The notes beneath the pieces were generated by a model. That model worked only from the letters and a program-made list of their open reading frames with translations. It did no database searches and was not told the DNA's origin. Below are positions 36,184 to 44,290 of a stretch of 64,000 bases of DNA, in pieces. The stretch spans positions 81,084 to 145,083 of the forward strand of contig NZ_AGFG01000030.1 in assembly GCF_000226255.1 (NCBI RefSeq). Direction: 5' to 3'. The DNA is from Desulfovibrio sp. A2. Lineage in GTDB: Bacteria; Desulfobacterota; Desulfovibrionia; Desulfovibrionales; Desulfovibrionaceae. The translations under genes were made by a program, and so were the position numbers. Position 1 is the first letter of the stretch, and each line of letters opens with the position of its first letter.

Positions 36184-36936
36184 CTACTGGCCCGGCATCT
36201 TCATGCCCGGGGGCATGCCCATGCCTTCCAGCGCCTTCATGTCCGGCATGTCGGGCATGTCCTTCATGTCGGGCATATCCATATCCGGCATCCCCGGCAT
36301 GCCCTTGCCCTTGGCGTATCCCTTGGGCACCTCGAACAGCGCGGCAGGCTGCGCGCCTACCACGATGTTGCGGAATTCCTCGGCCCCGCCCTGTTCGTCG
36401 CGTTCGCGCAGGGGCACGTCGAATTCGTCGGCCATCCACACCGTCGACACGGTGGTGTACGTCTTGCCCATGACCTTGGACGTGGAGGTGACCCGTTTCT
36501 TGCGCGTGTCGTAGCCGTTCACCTTTTCGCTGCCCAGCGGCTCTTCCTTCACGACGTGTTCGCCCATGGGCATGGCCGCCCCCCCGCCCCGGCTCATGTC
36601 GGCGATGGCCTTCTCGTCCAGTTGCTGCTCGAAGTATGTCTTGGCCTTCACGTCGATCATCCACTGCACCTTGCGGTCGGGCCGCACGATGATCACCATG
36701 GGCCCCATGTCCTCCTGCGCGGGTACTTCCACGCGCACGTTGCCGCCGGAGAAGAACAGGCGGCTGGTGCTTTCCACCTTGCCCGCCGCGTCCAGCGACA
36801 CCATGTCCCCGGCGTAGTCCTTGATGCTGCCCGCCACGGCCGCCGAACAGCCGAACACCGCGACGGCAAGGCTCCACACGGCGACCAGCGCCGCGCGCGC
36901 CGCCCTGCGGCGGCCCATTCCACGCATCTCCTGCAT
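36184..36936 (-). CDS. Exported DUF4412-like protein with Met-Pro-Asp tail
   Basis: A 250-residue periplasmic protein with a signal peptide (ALVAVWSLAVAVFGCSAAVA). The fold resembles DUF4412/LolA-like beta proteins: GDMVSLDAAGKVESTSRLFF, GPMVIIVRPDRKVQWMIDV and YDTRKKRVTSTSKVMGKTY. The last 40 residues are a repetitive tail of MPDM, MPGM and DMK units, methionine- and aspartate-rich, which could bind copper or calcium. Start 36936 has GGAGG seven bases upstream. Binding of a lipid or metal ligand is a guess from fold class; the function is unknown. Confidence 0.78.
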   Translation of the reverse strand: MQEMRGMGRRRAARAALVAVWSLAVAVFGCSAAVAGSIKDYAGDMVSLDAAGKVESTSRLFFSGGNVRVEVPAQEDMGPMVIIVRPDRKVQWMIDVKAKTYFEQQLDEKAIADMSRGGGAAMPMGEHVVKEEPLGSEKVNGYDTRKKRVTSTSKVMGKTYTTVSTVWMADEFDVPLRERDEQGGAEEFRNIVVGAQPAALFEVPKGYAKGKGMPGMPDMDMPDMKDMPDMPDMKALEGMGMPPGMKMPGQ

Positions 36937-37040
36937 CCGAATACCTCCGCGTGTCTGCCCGTCCGCATCGGCGGCGGGCGTTTTCCGGCCCCCCGCGCAT
37001 GGTATCGCACACCCCACGTGACGAGTAAACCCACGGCAAC

Positions 37041-37072
37041 AAAAGAGCCCGCCACTCTCATGGCGGGCTTTT
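37041..37072. terminator. Bidirectional rho-independent terminator
   Basis: AGCCCGCCA (37046-37054) and TGGCGGGCT (37061-37069), with A4 before and T4 after, so it works on both strands. It lies just past the creA stop on the minus strand. Confidence 0.8.
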
Positions 37073-37109
37073 GGAGGATGCGGGGATTCTGCGGAAACGA
37101 AAGGCCCCG

Positions 37110-37652
37110 CTAGGGGCGCACGGGCACCGTGGACACCGAATTGTAGGGCGAACCGTCAATGATCTTGCGACTTACCGCCAGATAGACCAGGGTGTTGCGC
37201 TGCTTGTCCCACAGCCGGGTGACGCGGGTGGCCTTGAAGAACACCGAGGTCGATTCCTTGAACACGTTTTCCTTGGCGGGCAGCTTGTCGGGGATGACGA
37301 TGGGGCCGGTCTGGCTGCACGAAACGGAGAAGTTGGACGGGTCCTCGGCCAGCCCCAGGCTGCCGCTGATGCCGCCGGTCTTGGCCTGGCTGATGAAGCA
37401 CGACACGCCGGGGATGCGCGGGTCCTGGAAGGCGAAGACGCACACCTGGTGGTTGGCGCCCAGCAGCTTCCATTCAGTGGTCACGCAGCCTATTTCGCTG
37501 TCGTCGGCGCGCGCGGGAGCGGCCAGCGCCAGCATGCCCAACAGCACAAGCAGGAGAATGGGGGCCAGCAGGGCCAACGAAAGAGCGGTGTCGTCGCGGG
37601 TGGCGGCAATGGCCACGGCTCGGGGGCGGGCGATACGGGTACGGGGATGCAT
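37110..37652 (-). CDS. creA: CreA family periplasmic protein
   Basis: A 180-residue protein with a signal sequence (LLAPILLLVLLGMLALAAPARA). The mature part has the CreA signatures DSEIGCVTTEWKLLG, VFAFQDPRIPGVSCFISQAK and GGISGSLGLAEDPSNFSVSC. CreA proteins are periplasmic and widespread but have no proven biochemical role. Start 37652 has AAGGAG at eight bases. It is a single gene with its own terminator. Confidence 0.93.
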   Translation of the reverse strand: MHPRTRIARPRAVAIAATRDDTALSLALLAPILLLVLLGMLALAAPARADDSEIGCVTTEWKLLGANHQVCVFAFQDPRIPGVSCFISQAKTGGISGSLGLAEDPSNFSVSCSQTGPIVIPDKLPAKENVFKESTSVFFKATRVTRLWDKQRNTLVYLAVSRKIIDGSPYNSVSTVPVRP

Positions 37653-37761
37653 GTCGATGCTCCTTGGCTTCGTGAGGTCGGGCGAACGCAACCAGCCTTC
37701 AGGATAACGCATCGCGTGGACGATGCAAGGCCGGGGATGCCGAGGAGGAAATGCGGAGGGA

Positions 37762-39324
37762 TTACCGCCAGCGCACCAACCCCAGCGCATACCGCTCCAC
37801 CGGGGCGTATTCATCGGTGAGTGGCGGCACGCCGTCGCGGGTCACATCCGGCAGATTCAGGCGGCGGGCCTGCATCTCGCGCACCTCGGGCGGCAGGGAC
37901 ACGGCGGGAACCTCCGGCAGCCCGGCCACCGGCCGCGCCACCAGCATCAGGTTCTGCACGTAGTCCGTCGAATCCGCCGTGGCCACGGCATACACCCGCA
38001 CGTCCGCGAACGACGCGGCGAATGCCGCGCGAATGGCCCGGAACAGCCGCCCGTCCTCGCCGCCAGCGGCGGAGATGATGTTCATGACCACCGCGCCGTC
38101 GTCGGCCAGCAGCGCACGCATGCGGCGGGCCGCCTCCACCGTGCCCACGTGGAAGGGCACGGAATAATATGAATTGAAGATGTCGGTGAAGATCAGGTCG
38201 TAGCGGTTCGGCCCATTCGGCCCGCTCGGACCGCCCGCGCCGCCTTCGCCCCCGGCCAGCCGCGCCGCCCGGCGGTTCAGGAAGGCCCGCGCGTCCTCGT
38301 GAAAGATGCGCAGCCGCGCATCGTCGGCCAGGCCGAAATGGCGGCGGGCCACCCCGGTCATGCCGGGGTCCAACTCCACCACGTCCACCCGCAACGCATC
38401 GGCGTCAAGCCCGGCACGGCCCGACAGCAGCCATTTGGGCACGGAATACCCGCCGCCCCCCAGCATGAGCACCCGGCGCGCCTGCGGGACCAGCGCCGGG
38501 CCAAGGGCGTAGAAGCGGGTGTACGGCAGGGCCAGCTCGGCCATGTCGTCCGGGTAGGCGGCGGACTGGTAGCGGCCGGGGTCCGTGGCCAGCAGACGCA
38601 TGGGCCGCCCGGCCTGCGTGGCGTCGTACACGCGGATGTGGTTGTACGGCGTTTCGGTAACCCGCACGCCGTAGTACCGCTCGGAAAAGGCCGCGTAGGC
38701 GTGCGACGCCCAGGCCAGCCCGCCCACCGCCGCCAGCATGGCCAGCCGGGCCAGCGGCGCGCGCGGGTGCGCCAGCAGCGACGCCCCCAGCAGGCAGGCC
38801 GCCACCCCGTGCAGGATCAGCGTGCTGCCGAACCACGAAACCAGCACCATGCCGCCCAGAAACGTGCCCAGGATGCTGCCCGTGGTGGACACGGCGTACA
38901 GCCGCCCCACCACCGCGCCCGAGGTGTCCATGTCCGACAGGGCCAGCCGCACCACGTAGGGCGAAACCATGCCGCACAGCACGCCCGGCACGGCAAACAG
39001 CACCACGGCGGCCACCACGGCGGCCACGTACAGCGAATCCAGCCCCCCGGCCACCCAGCCCACCACGCGGCCGTGCGCCAGGGCCACGGCCAGCACCGAA
39101 AGCGCGGCCCCGGCCAGGATGCGCGACAGGGTGCGGCGCGACAGGGTGCGGTCGGCCAGGCGTCCGCCCAGCCAGTACCCCACGCTCAGGCTGGCCAACA
39201 CCACGCCTATGAGGCTGGTCCAGACGATGACCGAGGTGCCCAGGTGCGGGGCCAGCAGGCGCGCCCCCACCATTTCGAGCACCATGACCATGGCCCCGGA
39301 CAGAAACATGATGGCGTCGAGCAT
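37762..39324 (-). CDS. Membrane-bound spermidine-synthase-like methyltransferase-fold protein
   Basis: A 520-residue protein. The N-terminal 210 residues form about seven membrane helices, beginning AIMFLSGAMVMVLEMVGARLLAP, the typical head of the fused MFS/spermidine synthase class. The C-terminal soluble part has the SAM-type binding loop RVLMLGGGGYSVPKWLL, the acidic VDVVELDPGM and DLIFTDIFNSYYSVPFH. Fused members are not proven polyamine synthases, so the reaction is open. Start 39324 has AGGAGG. The C-terminal 50 residues are outside the fold. Confidence 0.85.
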   Translation of the reverse strand: MLDAIMFLSGAMVMVLEMVGARLLAPHLGTSVIVWTSLIGVVLASLSVGYWLGGRLADRTLSRRTLSRILAGAALSVLAVALAHGRVVGWVAGGLDSLYVAAVVAAVVLFAVPGVLCGMVSPYVVRLALSDMDTSGAVVGRLYAVSTTGSILGTFLGGMVLVSWFGSTLILHGVAACLLGASLLAHPRAPLARLAMLAAVGGLAWASHAYAAFSERYYGVRVTETPYNHIRVYDATQAGRPMRLLATDPGRYQSAAYPDDMAELALPYTRFYALGPALVPQARRVLMLGGGGYSVPKWLLSGRAGLDADALRVDVVELDPGMTGVARRHFGLADDARLRIFHEDARAFLNRRAARLAGGEGGAGGPSGPNGPNRYDLIFTDIFNSYYSVPFHVGTVEAARRMRALLADDGAVVMNIISAAGGEDGRLFRAIRAAFAASFADVRVYAVATADSTDYVQNLMLVARPVAGLPEVPAVSLPPEVREMQARRLNLPDVTRDGVPPLTDEYAPVERYALGLVRWR

Positions 39325-39586
39325 GGGGCCTCCTGAAGGGGGAAGAAAACCGGCGGGGATGGCGGCCAGATGCGACCGGACGCGGCCGGGACGGCGGCGC
39401 GGCGCGAGGGGCCGTGCCCATGCTGTAACAGGGGCCGGGGCGGCGAGGCAACGGCAGTTCAAGGGGAACAGACGGGCGAGGGAGGCTGGTAAATGGCGCG
39501 GAAGGCGGGCGGCGGGCCGGAACGGCGTGAACGCGCGGGGGATGACGGGCGCGGCGGCCCCCGCGAAAACGGGCGGCAACGCACGC

Positions 39587-39614
39587 AAAAGGGGCTCCGC
39601 CAAAGCGGAGCCCC
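39587..39614 (-). terminator. Terminator of the DksA/TraR gene
   Basis: GGGGCTCCGC (39591-39600) pairs with GCGGAGCCCC (39605-39614), with TTTT on the minus strand. It lies next to the stop codon. Confidence 0.8.
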
Positions 39615-39617
39615 CTG

Positions 39618-39977
39618 CTAGAACACCATGGGCCGGGCCTGCGCGCCGCGCTCTTCGCGCGCGGACATGCAGTGCACGCAGCGGGTGGTGGTGGGCACGG
39701 CCAGCAGCCGCGCGGCGGGAATCTCGTTGCCGCAGTCGTCGCAGTAGCCGAAGTCCTCGTCGTCCAGCCTCTCCAGGGTGGCGCGCAGCACCTGCAGGCG
39801 CGCCTCTGTGCGCTGCTTCCACGAACGGTAGGTCATGCCTTCCACGTCGGGCAACTGTTCGGAGTCGCCCGCGTCCTCCACGCCCTGCAGACCGCGCCAA
39901 CGGTCCAGGGCCTCGCGCAGGTCGCGGATTTCCTGCTTCAGTCTGCGCCGTACCACGGCGATGGTTTCTTCGCGCAT
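39618..39977 (-). CDS. DksA/TraR-family zinc-finger protein
   Basis: A 119-residue protein. The N-terminal coiled coil (KQEIRDLREALDRW to RLQVLRATLERLDD) precedes a C4 zinc finger with CDDCGNEIPAARL and CVHCMSAREE. DksA-type proteins bind RNA polymerase through the secondary channel and modulate initiation. The acidic tip DAGDSEQLPDVEG has Asp residues as in DksA. The ATG at 39977 follows AAGGAGG. It has its own terminator. Confidence 0.92.
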   Translation of the reverse strand: MREETIAVVRRRLKQEIRDLREALDRWRGLQGVEDAGDSEQLPDVEGMTYRSWKQRTEARLQVLRATLERLDDEDFGYCDDCGNEIPAARLLAVPTTTRCVHCMSAREERGAQARPMVF

Positions 39978-40068
39978 CTTGGTCCTCCTTCGGCGCGGCC
40001 CTGTCATGCCCGCGAGCAACGCGGGCCGGACGGCCATGCGCCGGATGCCATATGGGGTGAAATGAAAA

Positions 40069-40099
40069 GGCCCCGCCTACCAGAGTGGTGGACGGGGCC
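40069..40099 (-). terminator. Terminator of a small leftward transcription unit
   Basis: GGCCCCG (40069-40075) and CGGGGCC (40093-40099) form a stem; TTTTC follows on the minus strand. Together with the promoter at 40307-40334 it defines a short leftward transcript. Confidence 0.6.
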
Positions 40100-40129
40100 G
40101 CGTGCAGCGTGTGCGTGCGGATGCTGCCG

Positions 40130-40231
40130 CTATGCGCCCCTCCCCGTCCCGGAGAAGCGTTCCCCACGGGCAAAGCACCGGTCGGAACCGGTGAATGCGG
40201 TGGTGCTGGACGGAACGGAAATGAAACGCAT
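40130..40231 (-). CDS. Possible 33-residue peptide in a small transcription unit
   Basis: Reads MRFISVPSSTTAFTG and ends in an Arg/Gly-rich tail. The ATG at 40229-40231 is preceded by AAGGAAG at about seven bases; an in-frame ATG six codons earlier (40249) is an alternative. The unit has a good promoter (40307-40334) and a terminator (40069-40099), giving a transcript of about 230 nt that could equally be a small RNA. No family is recognised. Confidence 0.35.
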   Translation of the reverse strand: MRFISVPSSTTAFTGSDRCFARGERFSGTGRGA

Positions 40232-40306
40232 GGGAGCTTCCTTGTTCATCTGGGTTTCGCGAAACTTGCGTGCTTCACGAAAAAATATTTCGGACGCAAC
40301 GACTTT

Positions 40307-40334
40307 ACTATACATCATCCCACGAACAATGCAA
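40307..40334 (-). promoter_or_regulatory. Promoter of the small leftward transcript
   Basis: On the minus strand TTGCAT (-35) and TATAGT (-10) are separated by 16 bp, a strong sigma-70 match. Downstream palindromes lie at 40254-40265 (GTTTCGCGAAAC) and near 40279 (CGAAA/TTTCG arms). Confidence 0.6.
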
Positions 40335-40518
40335 GCCTTGGCTGGATACTTTTTCCCGACGTTACGCAAGGTTGCACCATGCCACACAACAGCATGAATT
40401 ATCTTGCGTTCGCAAGAAAGTTCAAACGGCGTGCACGGCGCGCGCCCAGTCTGCCCGCCAGCGGCAACGCGGATCCGCCGTCCCCATGACCGGGCGTCCT
40501 TCCGCATGCCGCCCCCGA

Positions 40519-40560
40519 AAAAACGGAACGCGCCGATCAGCCCCAGGGGCCAATCGGCGC
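40519..40560 (-). terminator. Terminator of the 44-residue peptide gene
   Basis: GCGCCGAT/ATCGGCGC arms (40530-40537, 40553-40560) with an inner CCCC/GGGG stem; on the minus strand GTTCCGTTTTTT follows. A classical intrinsic terminator. Confidence 0.8.
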
Positions 40561-40588
40561 GCACGACCGACGATGCTCGTCGGCAGAT

Positions 40589-40723
40589 TCAGCGGTCCTG
40601 TACGGATGCGGGCGCGACGGCGGACGTCTCGGCGGCTGCGCCGCGGGCGACCTCGTTCTGCGCATGGACGAACGTGAACAGGGCCGATGTGAGAATGATG
40701 ATGGCCAGCAACAAGTACCTCAT
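40589..40723 (-). CDS. 44-residue membrane or secreted peptide
   Basis: A small gene starting MRYLLLAIIILTSALFTFVHA, a signal peptide or single membrane helix, followed by 23 mostly polar residues. The ATG at 40723 has AAGGA ten bases upstream. It lies in a complete unit with promoter (40810-40838) and terminator (40519-40560), so it is likely expressed. No family can be named; a small membrane regulator is possible. Confidence 0.55.
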   Translation of the reverse strand: MRYLLLAIIILTSALFTFVHAQNEVARGAAAETSAVAPASVQDR

Positions 40724-40809
40724 CGAACGGACATCCTTCTGCGACGGTTGAAGGTGGCGCGGCTGGAGCACGAAGCGCCTGCCTGCGCAATGCGGTCCCC
40801 GTTGCAAGC

Positions 40810-40838
40810 GCTATAGTCCGGGACGAGGCGTCGCGCAA
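40810..40838 (-). promoter_or_regulatory. Promoter of the 44-residue peptide gene
   Basis: On the minus strand TTGCGC and TATAGC are separated by 17 bp. The leader is about 80 nt. Confidence 0.5.
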
Positions 40839-40964
40839 GACAAAATGCCCGGTTTCTCCGCATGGTGCAAAACATTGCGCAACAACGGGACCACTCTCGC
40901 GGCGCGATTCCTCACGGCGCAGGCCGCCCCAATCGCAGGACTTCGCACCACGTGCTCCGGCGCG

Positions 40965-40993
40965 TTGCTTCCGCGCCGCCCACCTGCTAGATT
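40965..40993 (+). promoter_or_regulatory. Promoter of the TerC gene
   Basis: TTGCTT (40965-40970) and TAGATT (40988-40993), spacer 17 bp, lie 70 bp before the start codon. No Mn riboswitch (yybP-ykoY) pattern is visible. Confidence 0.5.
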
Positions 40994-41062
40994 GGCGGGA
41001 ATCGGAAAAGCGCGCCTGCGGCGTGCCCTTTCGCACCACACCCATCGCCAGGGAGAACGTCC

Positions 41063-42103
41063 ATGTCCGGTTACATGCTCTGGGGCGGCTTCAACCTTTT
41101 CGTGCTCGTGCTGCTGGCCTTCGACCTTGGCGTGCTGCACCGCAAGGACAAGGAGATGTCCCTGTCCGGCGCGCTGTGGATGAGCCTTGCCTACTTCGTG
41201 CTGGCGCTGGCCTTCGGGGGCGGCGTGTTCGTCTTCATGGGCGAGCAGAAGGGGCTGGAATTCCTTACCGGCTACCTCATCGAAAAGAGCCTCAGCGTCG
41301 ACAACATCTTCGTCTTCGTGCTGGTGTTCACCCATTTCGCCGTGCCCGCCGCGTTGCAGTACCGGGTGCTGTTCTGGGGCATCCTGGGCGCGCTGGCCAT
41401 GCGCGCCGGACTGATCCTGGCAGGGGCGGCCATCCTTGCGGCCTTCCACTGGGTAATTTACGTGTTCGGCGGCTTTCTGGTGGTCACCGGCATCAAGATG
41501 CTGCTGGCCGCGGACAGTGAGCCGGACCTTTCCGGCAACCGGGTGGTGCGGCTGTTCCGCCGCAGCTTCCGGCTGACCGAAGGCTACGAGGGCGGGCACT
41601 TCGTGGTGCGCAAGAACGGCCTGCTGCACGCAACCCCGCTGCTGGTGGTGCTGGTGATCATCGAATTCTCCGACCTGGTCTTCGCGCTGGACTCCATACC
41701 CGCCATCTTCGCCGTGTCCACCGACCCGTTCATCGTCTACACCTCCAACGTGTTCGCCATCCTGGGGCTGCGGGCGCTGTACTTCGCGCTGGCGGGCGTC
41801 ATCCACCGCTTCCGGTACCTGAAGTACGGCCTGTCGCTGGTGCTGGTGTTCATCGGCGGCAAGATGATCGTCAACGCCGCCTTCGACGCCAAGATCATCT
41901 CCACCGGGGCGGCGCTGCTGGTCACCTTCGGCATCATCGCCGGGTCCATGCTGATCTCGGTGCTGAAGACGCGTGGCGCTGGCGAGGCGGAAAAGGCCGC
42001 CCTGCCGCTGGGCTGGGTGCCCGGCACGCCGCGCCAGGCGGAACCGTCGCGCAAGGATGGCGGGCCCTCGGAAGGGGATGGCGGCCCTATGGGACGCGCC
42101 TGA
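41063..42103 (+). CDS. TerC/Alx-family integral membrane protein
   Basis: A 346-residue protein with about nine membrane helices. Family motifs with acidic residues inside helices are present: VLLAFDLGVLH, EKSLSVDNIFVFVLVF and IEFSDLVFALDSIPAIFA. TerC/Alx proteins export metal ions such as Mn2+ or act in tellurite resistance and membrane protein metalation. The hydrophilic C-terminal 40 residues are low complexity. The ATG at 41063 follows AGGGAG. It is monocistronic. Confidence 0.92.
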   Translation: MSGYMLWGGFNLFVLVLLAFDLGVLHRKDKEMSLSGALWMSLAYFVLALAFGGGVFVFMGEQKGLEFLTGYLIEKSLSVDNIFVFVLVFTHFAVPAALQYRVLFWGILGALAMRAGLILAGAAILAAFHWVIYVFGGFLVVTGIKMLLAADSEPDLSGNRVVRLFRRSFRLTEGYEGGHFVVRKNGLLHATPLLVVLVIIEFSDLVFALDSIPAIFAVSTDPFIVYTSNVFAILGLRALYFALAGVIHRFRYLKYGLSLVLVFIGGKMIVNAAFDAKIISTGAALLVTFGIIAGSMLISVLKTRGAGEAEKAALPLGWVPGTPRQAEPSRKDGGPSEGDGGPMGRA

Positions 42104-42133
42104 CGCAAAACGCCTTCCTTGCGCGGGGCCGGA

Positions 42134-44290
42134 TCAAGGCCGGGGGGCGTCGCCCCCCGACACGGGACGGCCGCTCACGGGCAGGTCGATGCGGAACACG
42201 CAGCCCTCGCCGGGGCGCGATTCCACGGACATGCGGCCCTCGTGCCCCTTGGTGATGATGAAGTACGACACCGACAGGCCGAGCCCCGTGCCCACGCCCG
42301 GCGGCTTGGTGGTGTAGAACGGCTCGAAGATGCGCCGCTGCACCTCGGGCTCCATGCCGGGGCCGTTGTCTTCCACCTCCAGGCGCAGCCAGTCCCCGTG
42401 GGGGAAGGCGCGCAGGATGATGCGCGGCTCTTCCGGCGGCGGGCTCATGCCCGCCAGGGCCTGCGCCGCGTTGCGCAGCAGGTTCAGCAGCACCTGCTCT
42501 ACCTCCGTCTCCACGCAGGACACGGGGGGCAGGTCATCCAAGAACTGGATGTCGATACGTATTTTTCTGAAATCGTAATTCTTCTTCAGGTCGTAGTCGC
42601 TGGCGGCCAGGTTCACGGCGCGGGCCGCCAGGCCCCGCAGGTCGCTGGCCGTGCTGCGCGCGGCGCTGCTGCGGCTGAAGTCCAGCATGTGCCGGATGAT
42701 GCTGGATGCGCGGATGGCCGCCGAGCGGATGTCCTCGATGAACCGGTCCACCTTGCGGGCTTTCAGGTAGCGTTGCAGCGCGTCCAGGTCCAGCCCCGCG
42801 TCCTCCGCCGCCGCGATGTTGGCGGGCAGGGTGGTGTTCATGCGCTGCTGCATGTTCTGCGAGGCCTGCATGATGGCTCCGAGGGGGTTGTTGATCTCGT
42901 GGGCGATGCCCGCCGCGATGCCCCCCACCGAAATCATCTTCTCGGTCTGGATCATTACCTCCTGCATCTTCTTCAGTTCCGTCACGTCGCGCAGCACCAG
43001 CATGAACAGCTGCCTGCCGCCGATGTCCATGGCTTGCCCCGACAGGGAATGGATGACTTCCCGGCCGTCGGGGGTGCGCCCCGCCACCTCGGCGTTGCGC
43101 ACCACGCCTTCCGCTTCCAGCCTCGCCCATGTCCCGCGCCGCGCGCTCTCGCCGGGAAAGATGCCCAGGTCGAGCACGGTACGGCCCACCATGGCCTGGC
43201 GCGCCAGGCCATACGCCGTGGCGGCCGTGTCGTTGACGTCTTCCACCATGCCGGTGTCCGGCGCAACCAGCAGCACGCTGTCCGGCGAAAGCCGGAACAG
43301 GCTGGAAAACCTGTCCTCGGACCGGCGCAGCCGGGCCATGGCCCGCTGCAACGCGCCCAGCGCCAGCGCCACGCAGGCCAGCGTGACCAGAGATATGCCG
43401 CCGCTCACGGCGGCCAGCCTGCGCGCCGGGGCCAGCAAATCCTCTTCGTCCGCCTCTATCACCAAGTACCAGCCCGTGGCCTCGTTGCGCCGGAACAGCA
43501 TCAGGCGTTCCCGCTCCGCGCGCTGGACGCGGTGGATGCCCAGTTCCGCGCCATCGCCGGAGTGCAGCATGTCCATCAGGTGCGCGTCGGGCGAAAAGGC
43601 GTCCGCGCCGGACCAGCCGGGCCGGGCCACCAGCCGCCCCTCGCCGCTCAGGATGTACGCGCCGCCCCGGGAACCCAGGTGCACGCTGTCCAGAATGTCG
43701 CGCGAGAAGGCGTCCATTTCCGTGATGGCCGCCACCACGCCGGTCACATTGCCCTCCGTGTCGCGCACCGGCTCGGCCGTCACCACCACCGCGCCGCCCG
43801 TGATGACGGACATGGGCACCAATTCCAGCGCGGCGCGCCCCTGCATGGCCGTCTGAAACGCCTCGCGATGGGAAACGTCGCGCCGGTCGTCCGCCACCGG
43901 CACGGTGGCCAGCACCATAACCCCCGAGCCGTTGATGAGCGTCAGGTGGCTGAAACCGCCCGCCTGCACGAACGCATCCAGCTTGCGCTGCGCCGCCAGC
44001 CGGGCCGAACGGCCCAGGTACGAGCCCTCCAGCGCCAGCGGCAAGACCTCTTCCTGGCTCACCAGAAAGGTGCGCCGCGCCATGTCACGCACCCGGCCGG
44101 AAACGTCGCGGTCCAGCAGTTCCAGCGCCTGCACCATCTGCGTCACGGCCATGTCCTCGGCCGTGGCGCGGGTGTGGCGGTAGGACACCACGGAAATGAC
44201 CACCACCCCGACGAACACCGCCGTCAGCACCGAGGCGCTCAGCCGGTTCAGCATGGCCCAGCGCCAGGCCCGCTCGGTGAACACGCTCAT
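42134..44290 (-). CDS. Membrane histidine kinase with Cache and PAS domains
   Basis: A 718-residue sensor kinase. TM1 (18-38) and TM2 (about 288-310) bracket a large periplasmic domain with Cache features (GGFSHLTLINGSGVMVLAT, SHREAFQTAMQG, VVAAITEMDAFSRDIL). A PAS domain follows, then the phospho-acceptor His in AAGIAHEINNPLGAIMQA. The ATPase has NLLRNAAQAL, DNGPGMEPE and GTGLGLSV. No response regulator is adjacent. The ATG overlaps the stop of the upstream binding-protein gene (ATGA), so the two work together. The partner regulator must be encoded elsewhere. Confidence 0.93.
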   Translation of the reverse strand: MSVFTERAWRWAMLNRLSASVLTAVFVGVVVISVVSYRHTRATAEDMAVTQMVQALELLDRDVSGRVRDMARRTFLVSQEEVLPLALEGSYLGRSARLAAQRKLDAFVQAGGFSHLTLINGSGVMVLATVPVADDRRDVSHREAFQTAMQGRAALELVPMSVITGGAVVVTAEPVRDTEGNVTGVVAAITEMDAFSRDILDSVHLGSRGGAYILSGEGRLVARPGWSGADAFSPDAHLMDMLHSGDGAELGIHRVQRAERERLMLFRRNEATGWYLVIEADEEDLLAPARRLAAVSGGISLVTLACVALALGALQRAMARLRRSEDRFSSLFRLSPDSVLLVAPDTGMVEDVNDTAATAYGLARQAMVGRTVLDLGIFPGESARRGTWARLEAEGVVRNAEVAGRTPDGREVIHSLSGQAMDIGGRQLFMLVLRDVTELKKMQEVMIQTEKMISVGGIAAGIAHEINNPLGAIMQASQNMQQRMNTTLPANIAAAEDAGLDLDALQRYLKARKVDRFIEDIRSAAIRASSIIRHMLDFSRSSAARSTASDLRGLAARAVNLAASDYDLKKNYDFRKIRIDIQFLDDLPPVSCVETEVEQVLLNLLRNAAQALAGMSPPPEEPRIILRAFPHGDWLRLEVEDNGPGMEPEVQRRIFEPFYTTKPPGVGTGLGLSVSYFIITKGHEGRMSVESRPGEGCVFRIDLPVSGRPVSGGDAPRP

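Noticed and set aside
40800..41062. A yybP-ykoY manganese riboswitch in front of terC
   Set aside because: No recognisable conserved core; the region instead holds simple promoter elements.
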